The position numbers and the translations under genes were made by a program. Below, in pieces: positions 44,601 through 53,223 of a stretch of 64,000 bases of DNA. Numbering within the stretch: position 1 is the first letter of the stretch; every line of letters begins with the position of its first letter. This DNA is from Clostridiales bacterium (lineage in GTDB: Bacteria; Bacillota; Clostridia; Saccharofermentanales; Saccharofermentanaceae), in the NCBI GenBank assembly GCA_017428545.1, contig JAFRQR010000017.1:116449-180448 (forward strand), written 5' to 3'. The notes under the pieces were generated by a model, which saw only the letters and a list, made by a program, of their open reading frames with translations, had not been told where the DNA came from and did not search any database.

Positions 44601-46276
44601 GATCTTCACTGGTTGCGACTCTTTCCGGTATATCGGAAGTAAATCCGCTGCCACCACATAGAAGATGCCCGAAATGTAATTATTCCGAGTTCGACCTCAC
44701 AGGTGCTTATGGCTCAGGTTACGACCTTCCGGTCGAACCATGTCCGAAGTGCGGCACCATGATGCTTTCCGACGGGCAGGATATCCCGTTTGAGACCTTC
44801 CTCGGTTTCTACGGAGACAAACAGCCGGATATCGACCTGAACTTCTCCGGCGAATATCAGCCGCGCGCCCATAAGTATGTAGAAGAGCTTTTCGGAAAGC
44901 ACCATACCTTCCGCGCCGGTACGATCGGCTGCTTTGCGGATAAGAATGCCATTGCGCTTGTAAAGAATATCTGTGATGCCAAGGGTGAGACGGTGACGGA
45001 TGCCGAGCTCAACCGCCGTGCGGCAGGACTGATCGGCGTTAAGAGAACGACCGGACAGCATCCGGGCGGTATCGTCGTACTTCCGAAGGAAATGGATATT
45101 TATGAGTTTACTCCGGTACAGCATCCGGCCAATAAACTCGACTGCGGTATCATTACCACGCATTATGACTTTAATGCGCTCCATGATACGATCTTAAAAC
45201 TCGATATCTTAGGCCATGATGACCCGACCATGATCCGTATGCTTACAGATCTGACCGGTGTGGATGTCCAGAAGATCCCGATCCCGGATCCGAAGGTCAT
45301 GTCGCTTTTTACATCGACTGAAGCTCTCGGTATCCCGGATGGAACATCTCCTGCCGGCGCCGCAACGCTCGGACTTCCGGAGCTTGGCACCAAGATGGCA
45401 CGTGAGATGATCAAGGAAACACAGCCGTCACGCTTTTATGATCTTGTCCAGCTGATGGGTCTTTCCCATGGTACGGACGTATGGAACGGCAATGCCCAGG
45501 ATCTGATCCGAAACGGCACATGTACGCTGGAGACCGTTATCGGATGCCGTGACTCGATCATGACGCGACTGATCTACTGGGGACTTCCGAATAAAGAGGC
45601 TTTCGATATCATGGAGGCCGTACGTAAAGGTAAGGTCGCTAAGGGCAAAGAACCCAGATGGCCGGAATTTAAACAGCATATGCAGGAACACGGTGTTCCG
45701 GACTGGTATATCGAATCCTGTAATAAGATCAAGTACATGTTCCCGAAAGCGCACGCTGCGGCATACGCGATCTCGGCGCTTCGTATCGCGTGGTTTAAGG
45801 TCAACTATCCGGAGGAGTATTACTGCGCATTCTTTACGATCCGCGCCGATGAATTCGACGGAGACCTTTTGTGTAAAGGTATCGAATACGTAACGGCTAA
45901 GAGACTGGAACTGGATAACGGACTTCAGAGACGTAAGCCGAATGAAAAATCACTTTACTATCTCTGTGAACTTGTCGAAGAGATGTACCTGCGCGGTATT
46001 ACGTTCGTGCCTTATGATCTGAATAAGTCGGATGCCGTAAAGTTCATTAAAGTGGAGAAAGGAAAGATCCTTCCGCCGTTTAATGTCATAAGCTCGATCA
46101 GTACTTCCATGGGTGAAGCAATTGTGGCGGCAAGAAACGAGCGCCCGTTCAGTACTCAGGATGACCTGGCGACCAGAGCTCATCTCGGTCCGTCGGCGAT
46201 GCAGAAACTGGAAGAAGAAGGTCTTATTAGTCAGCTGCCGAGATCCAGACAGCTCGATCTGTTCGATCTTCTGTAA
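41645..46276 (+). CDS. polC: DNA polymerase III, PolC type alpha subunit
   Basis: It is the replicative polymerase of low-GC Gram-positives with built-in proofreading. Domain order: N-terminal domains (about 1-230), an OB domain (about 275-385), the first part of the PHP domain (RVELHAHTKMSEKDAV), the DEDD exonuclease (FVALDVETTGLD, VGHNIFFDMGF, HRAMGDCRAS), the rest of PHP, then the polymerase (QPDIDLNFSGEYQPRAHKYVE; zinc-type Cys in RCPKCNYSEFD and PCPKCG) and the helix-hairpin-helix tail. 1543 residues, a usual size. AAGGATACGGGAAT precedes the ATG. Confidence 0.98.
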   Translation: MTLYEFAMQTSQDEDLAKIAKAIPSEVTEISIDERFEGMELKIALTGPISSKRALKAMEQYLRQVLHLSHLRIYITNMQSEYGKLSIPSVLDWILWVINTKTGYGACIDELVFDENAVRILLQTQLSDEVKDSISDFINQFASTYLLSKWELKYEFNPPDTSAVSDPDYFLNRMRERATQHAKTAVDDAISSASVSSTRESSSDGKKKKVEEPTPDMDKNSWEYKSIVEKKHIKQEKKTDFRRGQKFEDASDSGEVVWGFNDMSAKKYKIKDAISKAGSNTLTPDTIIRLEGEIKVDTESQRLVGKNKNMILYKFFLADDTYAVDCVFFPSPKDADLLNDKYGKGGYVGISCTIGYSKFDGQINATVKGFYVAEPPKKRKDTAEEKRVELHAHTKMSEKDAVIEPKDLIKTAYRMGHPACAITDHGVVQGFNDAYAAYKDCKKKGDVPGFKLIFGMEGYLVDDGNCIAYHIKEEDVSLDSFVALDVETTGLDCTKDGLLEIAAIRYEKQDNGEYKEADVFTTMVDPGIPISDKAKELTGITEDMIKGAPTPFEAVTKLSEFMKKEDVIVGHNIFFDMGFIREAGFQIDIEQLDEEKHHPYRVKFYQPEIDTVSAVTFLYPEMEKHNLKDACAYLGIVNESEHRAMGDCRASAQILIRCIKDFGFTSCKQMNEHVGMLPASEVSKRKTPSYHIIFLVRDTLGLYNVYRMVSEGHTEYFCMRPRIPKSEVRYLSAGVIVGGACERGQIFRAVHQAYVANGNNLDKTLEALSSDSKFNRMIRLYDYFEIQPICNNEFYLREEDSGLRSREDLININKIIAIMAECVGKPCCATTDAHFLEKKDGEYRKYMLMDMGFKDAELQSDLYFRTTDEMLEEFSYLGEKRCKEVVIDSPKGIADLIRDDIKPFPDGTYPPVILSAPDDLRNIVNDTMKKMYEHEGQIPEIVQQRVDKELNSIIGNGYSIMYYIAYKLVGKSNSDGYVVGSRGSVGSSLVATLSGISEVNPLPPHRRCPKCNYSEFDLTGAYGSGYDLPVEPCPKCGTMMLSDGQDIPFETFLGFYGDKQPDIDLNFSGEYQPRAHKYVEELFGKHHTFRAGTIGCFADKNAIALVKNICDAKGETVTDAELNRRAAGLIGVKRTTGQHPGGIVVLPKEMDIYEFTPVQHPANKLDCGIITTHYDFNALHDTILKLDILGHDDPTMIRMLTDLTGVDVQKIPIPDPKVMSLFTSTEALGIPDGTSPAGAATLGLPELGTKMAREMIKETQPSRFYDLVQLMGLSHGTDVWNGNAQDLIRNGTCTLETVIGCRDSIMTRLIYWGLPNKEAFDIMEAVRKGKVAKGKEPRWPEFKQHMQEHGVPDWYIESCNKIKYMFPKAHAAAYAISALRIAWFKVNYPEEYYCAFFTIRADEFDGDLLCKGIEYVTAKRLELDNGLQRRKPNEKSLYYLCELVEEMYLRGITFVPYDLNKSDAVKFIKVEKGKILPPFNVISSISTSMGEAIVAARNERPFSTQDDLATRAHLGPSAMQKLEEEGLISQLPRSRQLDLFDLL

Positions 46277-46310
46277 ATACCGATGATATAACGATGCGAA
46301 AGGAGACCGC

Positions 46311-48554
46311 ATGATCGCTGAAGTCGTCCTGCGCGATTGCGTATGGCAGACAAATAAGTGTTATGACTATATCGTTCCCGAACTATTGGAAAGTAAAGTT
46401 CGGGAAGGTCAGTATGTGCGGGTGCTTTTCGGAAGGGGAAACCGTGCCGAAGTGGCATTGATCCTTAAACTGAAAGAGTCATCGGATTCAAGTGCGAAAC
46501 TGAAATACATTGATTCGCTTGTAGAAGAAGAACCGGTATTAAACAGCGAACAGCTCGAACTATTGAAGTTTGTCGTCAAGCGCTATGCGTGCACATACGG
46601 CTCGGCGATGCATCAGATGGTGCCGGCTCTGGTGACAAAGCGTACGGGAAGATCCCAGCTTGTCGTTTCCATCGAGTCAGCGGAAAAAGCCAGGGAGGCG
46701 CTTGAGAACGAGGCAGTCGGTTCGATCCAGCAGATCCGTGCGCTGGAGTGGCTTCTCGATGTTGAGGAGATGACACTTGCCGATCTGATGCAGGAACTTT
46801 CGATCAGCAGATCTCCGATCGATACACTTGCCAAAAACGGACTTGTGAAGATCCGTTCCGTGAAGTTTTCGGCAGAAGAACTTTCGGAAAAGAGTAAAGA
46901 CGAAGAGGAAGTTCCGGAGGTAAAAAAACAGGAGATCACTTTGAATACCGAACAGAAAGCGGCGGTAGACGCCGTGATTTCGGCCGAAGGAAATAAAGAG
47001 TTCCTTCTTTTCGGCGTGACGGGATCCGGAAAAACAGAAGTTTATCTTCGTATCACGGAGACAATACTAAACGAAGGCGGAAGCGTCCTCTATCTTGTCC
47101 CGGAGATCTCTCTTACGCCTCAGACGGTTGCCCGTATCCGCGCGCATTTCCCGAACCGTATCGCCGTTCTTCACAGCCGCATGACGGCAAAAGAACGTTA
47201 CGATTCCTGGAAGAAGATCCAAAAGGGTGAAGTGAATATCGTTGTCGGTGCAAGATCCGCCGTCTTTGCTCCTGTACAAAACTTAAAACTCATTATCCTG
47301 GACGAAGAGCATGACGGCTCCTATAAGGCCGATACCATGCTGCGCTATTCTGCCAGGGATGTTGCAAGGTTCCGTGCCAGAAAAGCCGGGATCAAGCTTC
47401 TGCTTGGTTCGGCGACGCCTTCGGTCGAGACTTACTACGCGGCCAAACTCGGATATATGACGCTTCTTAAGCTTTCCAGCCGGGCCGTCAGCGGTGCCGA
47501 ACTTCCGAAGGTGGAGATCATTGATATGCAAAAAGAACTTGCCGCCTCCAACCGTTCGATCTTAAGCCGCAAGCTCTATACAGCCATGAAAGATGCGCTT
47601 TCGCGCGGAGAACAGATCATGCTGCTTCTTAACAGAAGAGGCTTTTCCCAGAATGTATATTGCACATTCTGCCGCGAAATGATCCGTTGTACGGACTGTG
47701 ATGTGCCGATGACACTGCATACGAAGACCATGGGCAAACACAAGATGCTGATCTGTCACTATTGCGGAAAGGTCATCCCGATGCCGCAAGTATGTCCGTC
47801 GTGCAAAAGTGAATATCTCTCTATACGGGGAGACGGCGTTCAGAAACTGGAAGACTGGGTATCTGAAGATTTCCCGGATGCTAAGGTCCTTCGCATGGAC
47901 CAGGATACGACATCCTACCGCGGAGCTCACGAAAAGATCCTTCGCGCGTTCCGGGATCACGAAGCGGATATCCTCGTCGGCACGCAGATGATCGCCAAAG
48001 GCCATGATTTCCCGAAGGTCTCTGTTGTCGGGGTTCTCGGGGCAGACAGTGTGCTGTGGCAGAGCGACTACAGAGCAAGGGAAAGAGCTTTTCAATTACT
48101 GGCACAGATCAGCGGACGAGCGGGAAGAGGAAGTGTTTCCGGACAGGTGTTTGTCCAGACGGTGTTCCCGGATTCCGAGATCTTTGCGTATGCGGCATCT
48201 CAGGATTATGAGAAGTTCTTCGAATCCGAGATCAAATATAGAGAGCAGCTTTCTTATCCGCCGTTTAAAGCCATCGGCGGCATCATGATCACGCATGAAA
48301 ATGAACAGTCCTGTGCGATGCAGGCCAATATGGTCGCCGAAACGCTTAAGGAGATGGCGGTAAATCTCAAAGATGACATGATCATCTTAGGACCTTGTCC
48401 CGCAGGTATCCCCAAACTTCTGAACCGATACAGATACCAGATCGTGGTAAGAGCGAAGAATAAGGGACTTCTTTCCGACGGGTTTATGAAACTTCAAAAG
48501 GCATATGCCGGATATGGCTATTCTATCGCTGTAGATATCGACGCAATGTGGTAA
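46311..48554 (+). CDS. priA: Primosomal protein N' (replication restart helicase)
   Basis: It reloads the replicative helicase at collapsed forks. It has an N-terminal DNA-binding domain, Walker A FGVTGSGKTEVY, DEEH motif IILDEEHDGSYK, GSATPSVET, and paired-Cys zinc sites (YCTFCREMIRCTDC; CHYCGKVIPMPQVCPSC). VGTQMIAKGHDFP and QISGRAGRG are the C-terminal helicase motifs. 747 residues. It follows polC by 34 bases. Confidence 0.97.
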   Translation: MIAEVVLRDCVWQTNKCYDYIVPELLESKVREGQYVRVLFGRGNRAEVALILKLKESSDSSAKLKYIDSLVEEEPVLNSEQLELLKFVVKRYACTYGSAMHQMVPALVTKRTGRSQLVVSIESAEKAREALENEAVGSIQQIRALEWLLDVEEMTLADLMQELSISRSPIDTLAKNGLVKIRSVKFSAEELSEKSKDEEEVPEVKKQEITLNTEQKAAVDAVISAEGNKEFLLFGVTGSGKTEVYLRITETILNEGGSVLYLVPEISLTPQTVARIRAHFPNRIAVLHSRMTAKERYDSWKKIQKGEVNIVVGARSAVFAPVQNLKLIILDEEHDGSYKADTMLRYSARDVARFRARKAGIKLLLGSATPSVETYYAAKLGYMTLLKLSSRAVSGAELPKVEIIDMQKELAASNRSILSRKLYTAMKDALSRGEQIMLLLNRRGFSQNVYCTFCREMIRCTDCDVPMTLHTKTMGKHKMLICHYCGKVIPMPQVCPSCKSEYLSIRGDGVQKLEDWVSEDFPDAKVLRMDQDTTSYRGAHEKILRAFRDHEADILVGTQMIAKGHDFPKVSVVGVLGADSVLWQSDYRARERAFQLLAQISGRAGRGSVSGQVFVQTVFPDSEIFAYAASQDYEKFFESEIKYREQLSYPPFKAIGGIMITHENEQSCAMQANMVAETLKEMAVNLKDDMIILGPCPAGIPKLLNRYRYQIVVRAKNKGLLSDGFMKLQKAYAGYGYSIAVDIDAMW

Positions 48555-48593
48555 AATAGATTGGATAATCATTTTACTTGAGGTGAATGAATC

Positions 48594-49091
48594 ATGGCAT
48601 TGCGTGAAATCGTTATTGACGGCGATCCGATCCTTCGTAAGATCTCCCGTCCCGTAGAAAAATTTGACAGTAAACTTGCGGATCTGCTCGATGATATGGC
48701 AGAGACTATGTATCTTGATAACCGCGGTATCGGTATTGCTGCCGTACAGGTCGGTATCCTCCGCCGTATCTTTGTCGTTGACGTCGGAGATGAGAACGGC
48801 AAACTCGAATTCATCAATCCGGAGATCCTCGAAAGAGAAGGATCCACGTTTTATCTCGAAGGGTGCCTTTCCTGCCCCGGGAAAAACGGCTATGTAGAGC
48901 GTCCGGAACGCATCCGCGTACGCGCCCAGAACAGAAACGGCGAGTGGTTCGAGCTGGAAGCGGACGGTCTTCTTGCAATCTGCATCTGCCATGAATATGA
49001 TCATCTCGACGGTATCCTCTTCATCGACAAGGTCGTTGAACTGACCGAAGAACAGCTTGCGGAATTGGAAGCGGAAGAGGAAGAAGAGTAA
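48594..49091 (+). CDS. def: Peptide deformylase
   Basis: It removes formyl groups from new proteins. The three motifs are present: GIGIAAVQVG (motif I; usually GxGLAAPQ, so Pro is Val here while the Gln is kept), EGCLSCPG (Cys metal ligand) and CHEYDHLDG (two His ligands and the catalytic Glu). 165 residues with an acidic end. It pairs with fmt downstream, as usual. Confidence 0.96.
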   Translation: MALREIVIDGDPILRKISRPVEKFDSKLADLLDDMAETMYLDNRGIGIAAVQVGILRRIFVVDVGDENGKLEFINPEILEREGSTFYLEGCLSCPGKNGYVERPERIRVRAQNRNGEWFELEADGLLAICICHEYDHLDGILFIDKVVELTEEQLAELEAEEEEE

Positions 49092-49092
49092 T

Positions 49093-50055
49093 ATGCGCAT
49101 CATTTTCATGGGAACGCCGGAACTTGCGGCGACAGTGCTTTCACGTCTTGTCAAGGAAAACTATGAGGTGGTCCTTGTCGTGACCCAGCCGGATAAGCCG
49201 GTCGGAAGAAAGATGATCCTGACACCGCCGCCGGCAAAAGTCGAAGCCGAGAAAAACGGCATCGAAGTCTGGCAGCCGAATTCCCTTCGGACGGAAGAAG
49301 CTCTTGAAAAAGTAAGATCTTACGAGCCGGATCTGATCATCACGGCGGCTTACGGAAAGATCCTTCCCAAGGATATGCTGGATCTTCCGAAATACGGCTG
49401 CGTCAATGTGCACGGATCACTGCTCCCGAAATACAGAGGTGCCGCTCCTGTTCAGTGGGCGATCTTAAATGAAGATGAAAAGACCGGCATTACCATCATG
49501 AAGATGGATGTCGGCATGGATACGGGTGATATCCTGACACAGGCCGATATCGTTATCGGGGATAGGATCCATACCACGGAGCTGATGGCCAAACTTGCCG
49601 ATCTCGGTGCGGATCTTCTGATCAAGACACTTCCGGGATATATCGACGGTTCAATAAAGCCTGTCCCGCAAAATAACGATGAAGCGACGATGTCGCCGCC
49701 GATCACGAAAGACCAGGGAAAGATCTCCTGGAACAATACGGCATCTTCCATCTGCGCCAAGATCCGTGCGCTTTCTGCATGGCCGGGTGCTTCGACATTG
49801 TGGAAGGGCGGAAAACTCAAGATCTACGATGCCGAGGTGTCATCGGACGATTCTATCCTTTCGGATTATCGCAAGCAAAACGGTGAGCCGGTACCGGGCA
49901 CTGTACTTTACGGAAAAAAGGGAACTCTTGCCGTAATGTGTAAAGATAAGCCGCTTCTGCTTCTTGAAGTCCAGCCGGCATCAGGAAAGAGGATGAAGGC
50001 CATCGACTGCGCGCACAATTTTGAGACCGGCGCGAAGATGGAGGACGAAGAATAA
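49093..50055 (+). CDS. fmt: Methionyl-tRNA formyltransferase
   Basis: It formylates initiator Met-tRNA. MRIIFMGTPELAATVLSRL at the start, then NVHGSLLPKYRGAAPVQWAI (catalytic Asn and His region) and TGITIMKMDVGMDTGDIL (catalytic Asp) are clear. The frame opens inside def at 49057, but the ATG at 49093, one base after the def stop, gives the normal N-terminus and 320 residues. Coupled translation is likely. Confidence 0.96.
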   Translation: MRIIFMGTPELAATVLSRLVKENYEVVLVVTQPDKPVGRKMILTPPPAKVEAEKNGIEVWQPNSLRTEEALEKVRSYEPDLIITAAYGKILPKDMLDLPKYGCVNVHGSLLPKYRGAAPVQWAILNEDEKTGITIMKMDVGMDTGDILTQADIVIGDRIHTTELMAKLADLGADLLIKTLPGYIDGSIKPVPQNNDEATMSPPITKDQGKISWNNTASSICAKIRALSAWPGASTLWKGGKLKIYDAEVSSDDSILSDYRKQNGEPVPGTVLYGKKGTLAVMCKDKPLLLLEVQPASGKRMKAIDCAHNFETGAKMEDEE

Positions 50056-51431
50056 TGCATCCTAAGCAGGACGAAGCCAGAAACACGGCATACCGCTGTC
50101 TGCTGGAAGTCCTGGAAAACCAGGGCTATTCCAATCTTGTCCTAAAGCAGGAATTATCAGGTTCTTCCCTAAATGAGAAAGAAAGATCTTTTGTGACGGC
50201 CATGGTATACGGTACTGTCACGAGGATCTATACGATCGACTATCTTTTGTCCCGTTATTTGAAAAAAGAACTGTCTGCTCTCGATCAATCAGTACGGACA
50301 TGTCTTCGCATGGGCGCCTGGCAGGTGCTTTTCGCGTATGGGGTAAAAGATTATGCGGCGGTATCTTCAGCGGTCGATCTTTCAAGAAACGTTTGTCCGA
50401 AAGGCTCTGAAAGCATGGTCAACGCCGTTCTTCGAAAGCTTGCGTCTGAAGGGCAGGAAGCTCTGTCTAAGATCCCTTCTAAGAAGACCGATGTCCGGTA
50501 TTCCCTGAAAAGCGAGATCGCAGGGTGCTTAAATAAATGGTACGGTAAAGAAAAGGCGGAAAAGATCATGGAGGCGTTCCTTCAGATCCCGGAAGTTACG
50601 ATACGTCCGAACGTTTATCGCGTGAAAAAGACCGAAGATCTTATTTCGGAACTAAAGAAAGACGGCATCGAAGCGATTCCGGATCCCATTCATCCCGGAT
50701 CCCTTGATATTCCCGGCAACCGTATGGATATTTCGGATACAACTGCTTACAAAAAGGGACTGTTTTCGGTACAGAGCCTTTCGGCCATGCTGGTCGGATA
50801 TGTGGCATCTCCTGAAAAGGGATGGTCGGTCCTTGATACCTGCAGTGCGCCGGGCGGAAAGACCGCGCATCTTGCCGAACTGATGAATAACGAAGGTCAT
50901 ATCGATGCGCTCGATGCCAACGATATCCGATTGAAAATGGTCGGTGAAACGGCAGAAAGACTCGGCCTTTCGATCATATCGACATTGCACTATGACTGCA
51001 CATACCTAAAGGACGAGAAAGAGAAACTTCTTCCTGAATACGATCTGGTGCTTTGTGATGTTCCTTGCAGCGGACTCGGACTTCTTCACAGAAAGCCGGA
51101 CATCCGTCTTTCCATGACCTATGAGAAGATGCAGTCGCTCATGAAAGTCCAGGAGAGCATCCTTGAGAACAGCTGCCGGCGTGTGAAGCCCGGCGGATAC
51201 CTGATCTACAGTACATGTACGATCAACCCGGATGAAAACGAAAACAGGATCGATGCATTTCTTGCGGCGCATCCGGATTTCGAATGTGTGTCTTTTGACG
51301 AAAACCTTCCGGAAAAGCTTCTTTCCAATCCGAGACTTCTTATGCAAAGCAAGGAAGGGAAGATGACGATCCTTCCGGACGAAGAAGGTTTGGATGGCTT
51401 TTTTATCGCGAAAATGAGGAGGAGATCCTGA
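50055..51431 (+). CDS. rsmB: 16S rRNA (cytosine967-C5)-methyltransferase
   Basis: An N-terminal NusB-like domain (about 5-140) precedes the methyltransferase: DTCSAPGGKTAHLAELM (SAM binding), CDVPCSGLGLLHRKPDIR (catalytic-loop Cys) and YSTCTINPDENE (second Cys). 458 residues. The ATG overlaps the fmt stop by one base (TAATG), and its own stop overlaps the rlmN start in the same way. Confidence 0.95.
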   Translation: MHPKQDEARNTAYRCLLEVLENQGYSNLVLKQELSGSSLNEKERSFVTAMVYGTVTRIYTIDYLLSRYLKKELSALDQSVRTCLRMGAWQVLFAYGVKDYAAVSSAVDLSRNVCPKGSESMVNAVLRKLASEGQEALSKIPSKKTDVRYSLKSEIAGCLNKWYGKEKAEKIMEAFLQIPEVTIRPNVYRVKKTEDLISELKKDGIEAIPDPIHPGSLDIPGNRMDISDTTAYKKGLFSVQSLSAMLVGYVASPEKGWSVLDTCSAPGGKTAHLAELMNNEGHIDALDANDIRLKMVGETAERLGLSIISTLHYDCTYLKDEKEKLLPEYDLVLCDVPCSGLGLLHRKPDIRLSMTYEKMQSLMKVQESILENSCRRVKPGGYLIYSTCTINPDENENRIDAFLAAHPDFECVSFDENLPEKLLSNPRLLMQSKEGKMTILPDEEGLDGFFIAKMRRRS

Positions 51432-52471
51432 TGGACAAAAAGTTTGTGCTTGACCTGAATCTTTCAGATTGGGAAGCGTATATGAAAGAGAAGTCGTACC
51501 CGAAGTTCCGTGCTTCCCAGATCTTTTCCTGGTACAGCAAAGGCGTTCTCGATATGATGAAGATGTCGAATGTGCCGCAGGAGATCAAAAACGCGGTCCG
51601 TGAGGATTTTATCACCGATAGCATGAGTATCGAAAAGCACCTGGTTTCCGAGATCGACGGGACGCAGAAGTTTGTTTTCCGCCTTTATGACGGCCATTGC
51701 GTCGAGACGGTACTGATGCGCTATAAGACAGGTCTTTCGATCTGTATCTCGTCCCAGGCAGGATGCAAGATGGGATGCAGGTTCTGCGCATCGGCACATG
51801 CGGGCTTCGGACGCTCGCTGACGCGAGGAGAAATGCTCGGACAGGTACTCCTGGCAGGTTCTTTTGCCGGTGAAAGGATCCACAGCGTCGTAGTTATGGG
51901 CATCGGAGAGCCTTTTGACAACTACGATGAACTGATCGGTTTCCTGCGCCTGGCAAATGACGAAAAAGGGCTGAATTTAGGCGCTAGACACATCACTGTC
52001 TCAACTTGCGGACTTGTACCTCAAATGATACAATTTTCTTTGATAGATATGCAGGTGAATCTCTCGGTTTCGCTTCATGCTCCGAATGACGAGCTTCGCA
52101 AGAGCATCATGCCGATCGCCAATAAATACAGCCTTTCGGAGCTGCTCGGTGCTTGCCGTGAGTATGAAAAGAATACAAACCGAAGGATCACTTTTGAATA
52201 CTCTCTTTTCGACGGAGTCAATGATACGCCGGAGTGTGCAAGAGAGCTTTGCAAAGTGCTCAAAGGGATCCACTGCCATATCAATCTGATCGCCGCCAAT
52301 GAATTTGACGGCAGTCCTTTTCGAAGAAGCAAGCCGGGATCGGTCCGTGCGTTCCAGGACCTGCTTGAGAAGAACGGCATGACGGTAACGCTCCGCCGTG
52401 AGATGGGTACCGACATCATGGCAGCCTGTGGTCAGTTGCGCAGAGGCATGCAGGAGAAGAAAGAGACATGA
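51431..52471 (+). CDS. rlmN: Dual-specificity RNA methyltransferase RlmN
   Basis: It is a radical-SAM enzyme that methylates C2 of A2503 in 23S rRNA and A37 in tRNAs. The cluster motif is CKMGCRFCAS; GMGEP-like MGIGEPFDNYD, STCGLVPQM, NLSVSLHAPNDELRKSIMP and the catalytic Cys near CGQLRRG at the end are present. 346 residues. A promoter-like sequence lies within its coding region. Confidence 0.96.
   Translation: MDKKFVLDLNLSDWEAYMKEKSYPKFRASQIFSWYSKGVLDMMKMSNVPQEIKNAVREDFITDSMSIEKHLVSEIDGTQKFVFRLYDGHCVETVLMRYKTGLSICISSQAGCKMGCRFCASAHAGFGRSLTRGEMLGQVLLAGSFAGERIHSVVVMGIGEPFDNYDELIGFLRLANDEKGLNLGARHITVSTCGLVPQMIQFSLIDMQVNLSVSLHAPNDELRKSIMPIANKYSLSELLGACREYEKNTNRRITFEYSLFDGVNDTPECARELCKVLKGIHCHINLIAANEFDGSPFRRSKPGSVRAFQDLLEKNGMTVTLRREMGTDIMAACGQLRRGMQEKKET
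52006..52034 (+). promoter_or_regulatory. Candidate internal promoter in rlmN for prpC-prkC-rsgA
   Basis: TTGCGG and TACAAT have 17-base spacing, and TGA precedes the -10. It lies in a locally AT-rich stretch about 430 bases before prpC. Confidence 0.35.
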
Positions 52472-53223
52472 AAGTAGTCAGTGTATCCGACAAAGGTCTG
52501 GTACGCACCAATAATGAAGATTGCCTTTCTGTGTTTTCCGTAGGTAAAGACGATTGTTTCGTTATCGCGGACGGCATGGGCGGTCATGCGGCGGGTGAAC
52601 TTGCCAGTAAGACCGCGGTCGAGTACGTCGAGCAGTCTTTAAATGATTATCTCTTCGAAGCCGATGATGACCAGAAACTCAAGAAACTTCTTACTTTTAC
52701 TCTCGAAAAAGCAAATGTTAAAGTCTATCTTGCCTCTCTCGGCAGTTTCCGTTACCGCGGCATGGGCACGACGCTTCTCGTGGCGGTGGTCCGCGATAAG
52801 AGGCTCTACATTTCCCATATCGGTGATTGCCGCGCATATCATCTTCACGGACAGCGCATGAAGAGGCTTACCACGGATCACACGCTGGTCCAAAGAATGA
52901 TCGAAAAGGGCATGATCACAGAGGAGGAAGCAAAGACTCATCCTAAAAGACACGTGCTGCTTAGATCGCTCGGTGTCAACGAATATGTCAAGCCTGACAC
53001 TTTTTCAGTTGAAATCAGCAACGGAGATGTTATACTTTTATGTTCAGATGGTCTTTATGGCTGTGTAGAAGATAAAACGATACGGGCAGTGCTAAGGAAA
53101 CACAAGGATCTGAATTATTGCATGCAGCTCCTTAGGGACCTTGCAAATGCGGCAGGTGCCCCCGACAATATATCGATGATCTTGGTGGAGACCGAGATCC
53201 GTAAGAACAAGGAGAAAACATGA
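52468..53223 (+). CDS. prpC: PP2C-family protein Ser/Thr phosphatase
   Basis: It removes phosphate from targets of the neighbouring kinase. Metal-binding motifs are RTNNEDC near residue 14, VIADGMGGHAAGE near 33, SHIGDCRAY near 115, and SDGLYG and GAPDNISMILV at the end. 251 residues. It overlaps rlmN and prkC by four bases each (ATGA), a tightly coupled pair. Confidence 0.95.
   Translation: MKVVSVSDKGLVRTNNEDCLSVFSVGKDDCFVIADGMGGHAAGELASKTAVEYVEQSLNDYLFEADDDQKLKKLLTFTLEKANVKVYLASLGSFRYRGMGTTLLVAVVRDKRLYISHIGDCRAYHLHGQRMKRLTTDHTLVQRMIEKGMITEEEAKTHPKRHVLLRSLGVNEYVKPDTFSVEISNGDVILLCSDGLYGCVEDKTIRAVLRKHKDLNYCMQLLRDLANAAGAPDNISMILVETEIRKNKEKT
53009..53036 (+). promoter_or_regulatory. Candidate internal promoter at the end of prpC
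   Basis: TTGAAA and TATACT have 16-base spacing, with TGT before the -10. It would serve prkC and rsgA. Confidence 0.35.

Noticed and set aside
48540..48593. Possible promoter TGGTAAAAT before def
   Set aside because: There is no -35, and the -10-like string partly comes from the end of priA; not strong enough to list.
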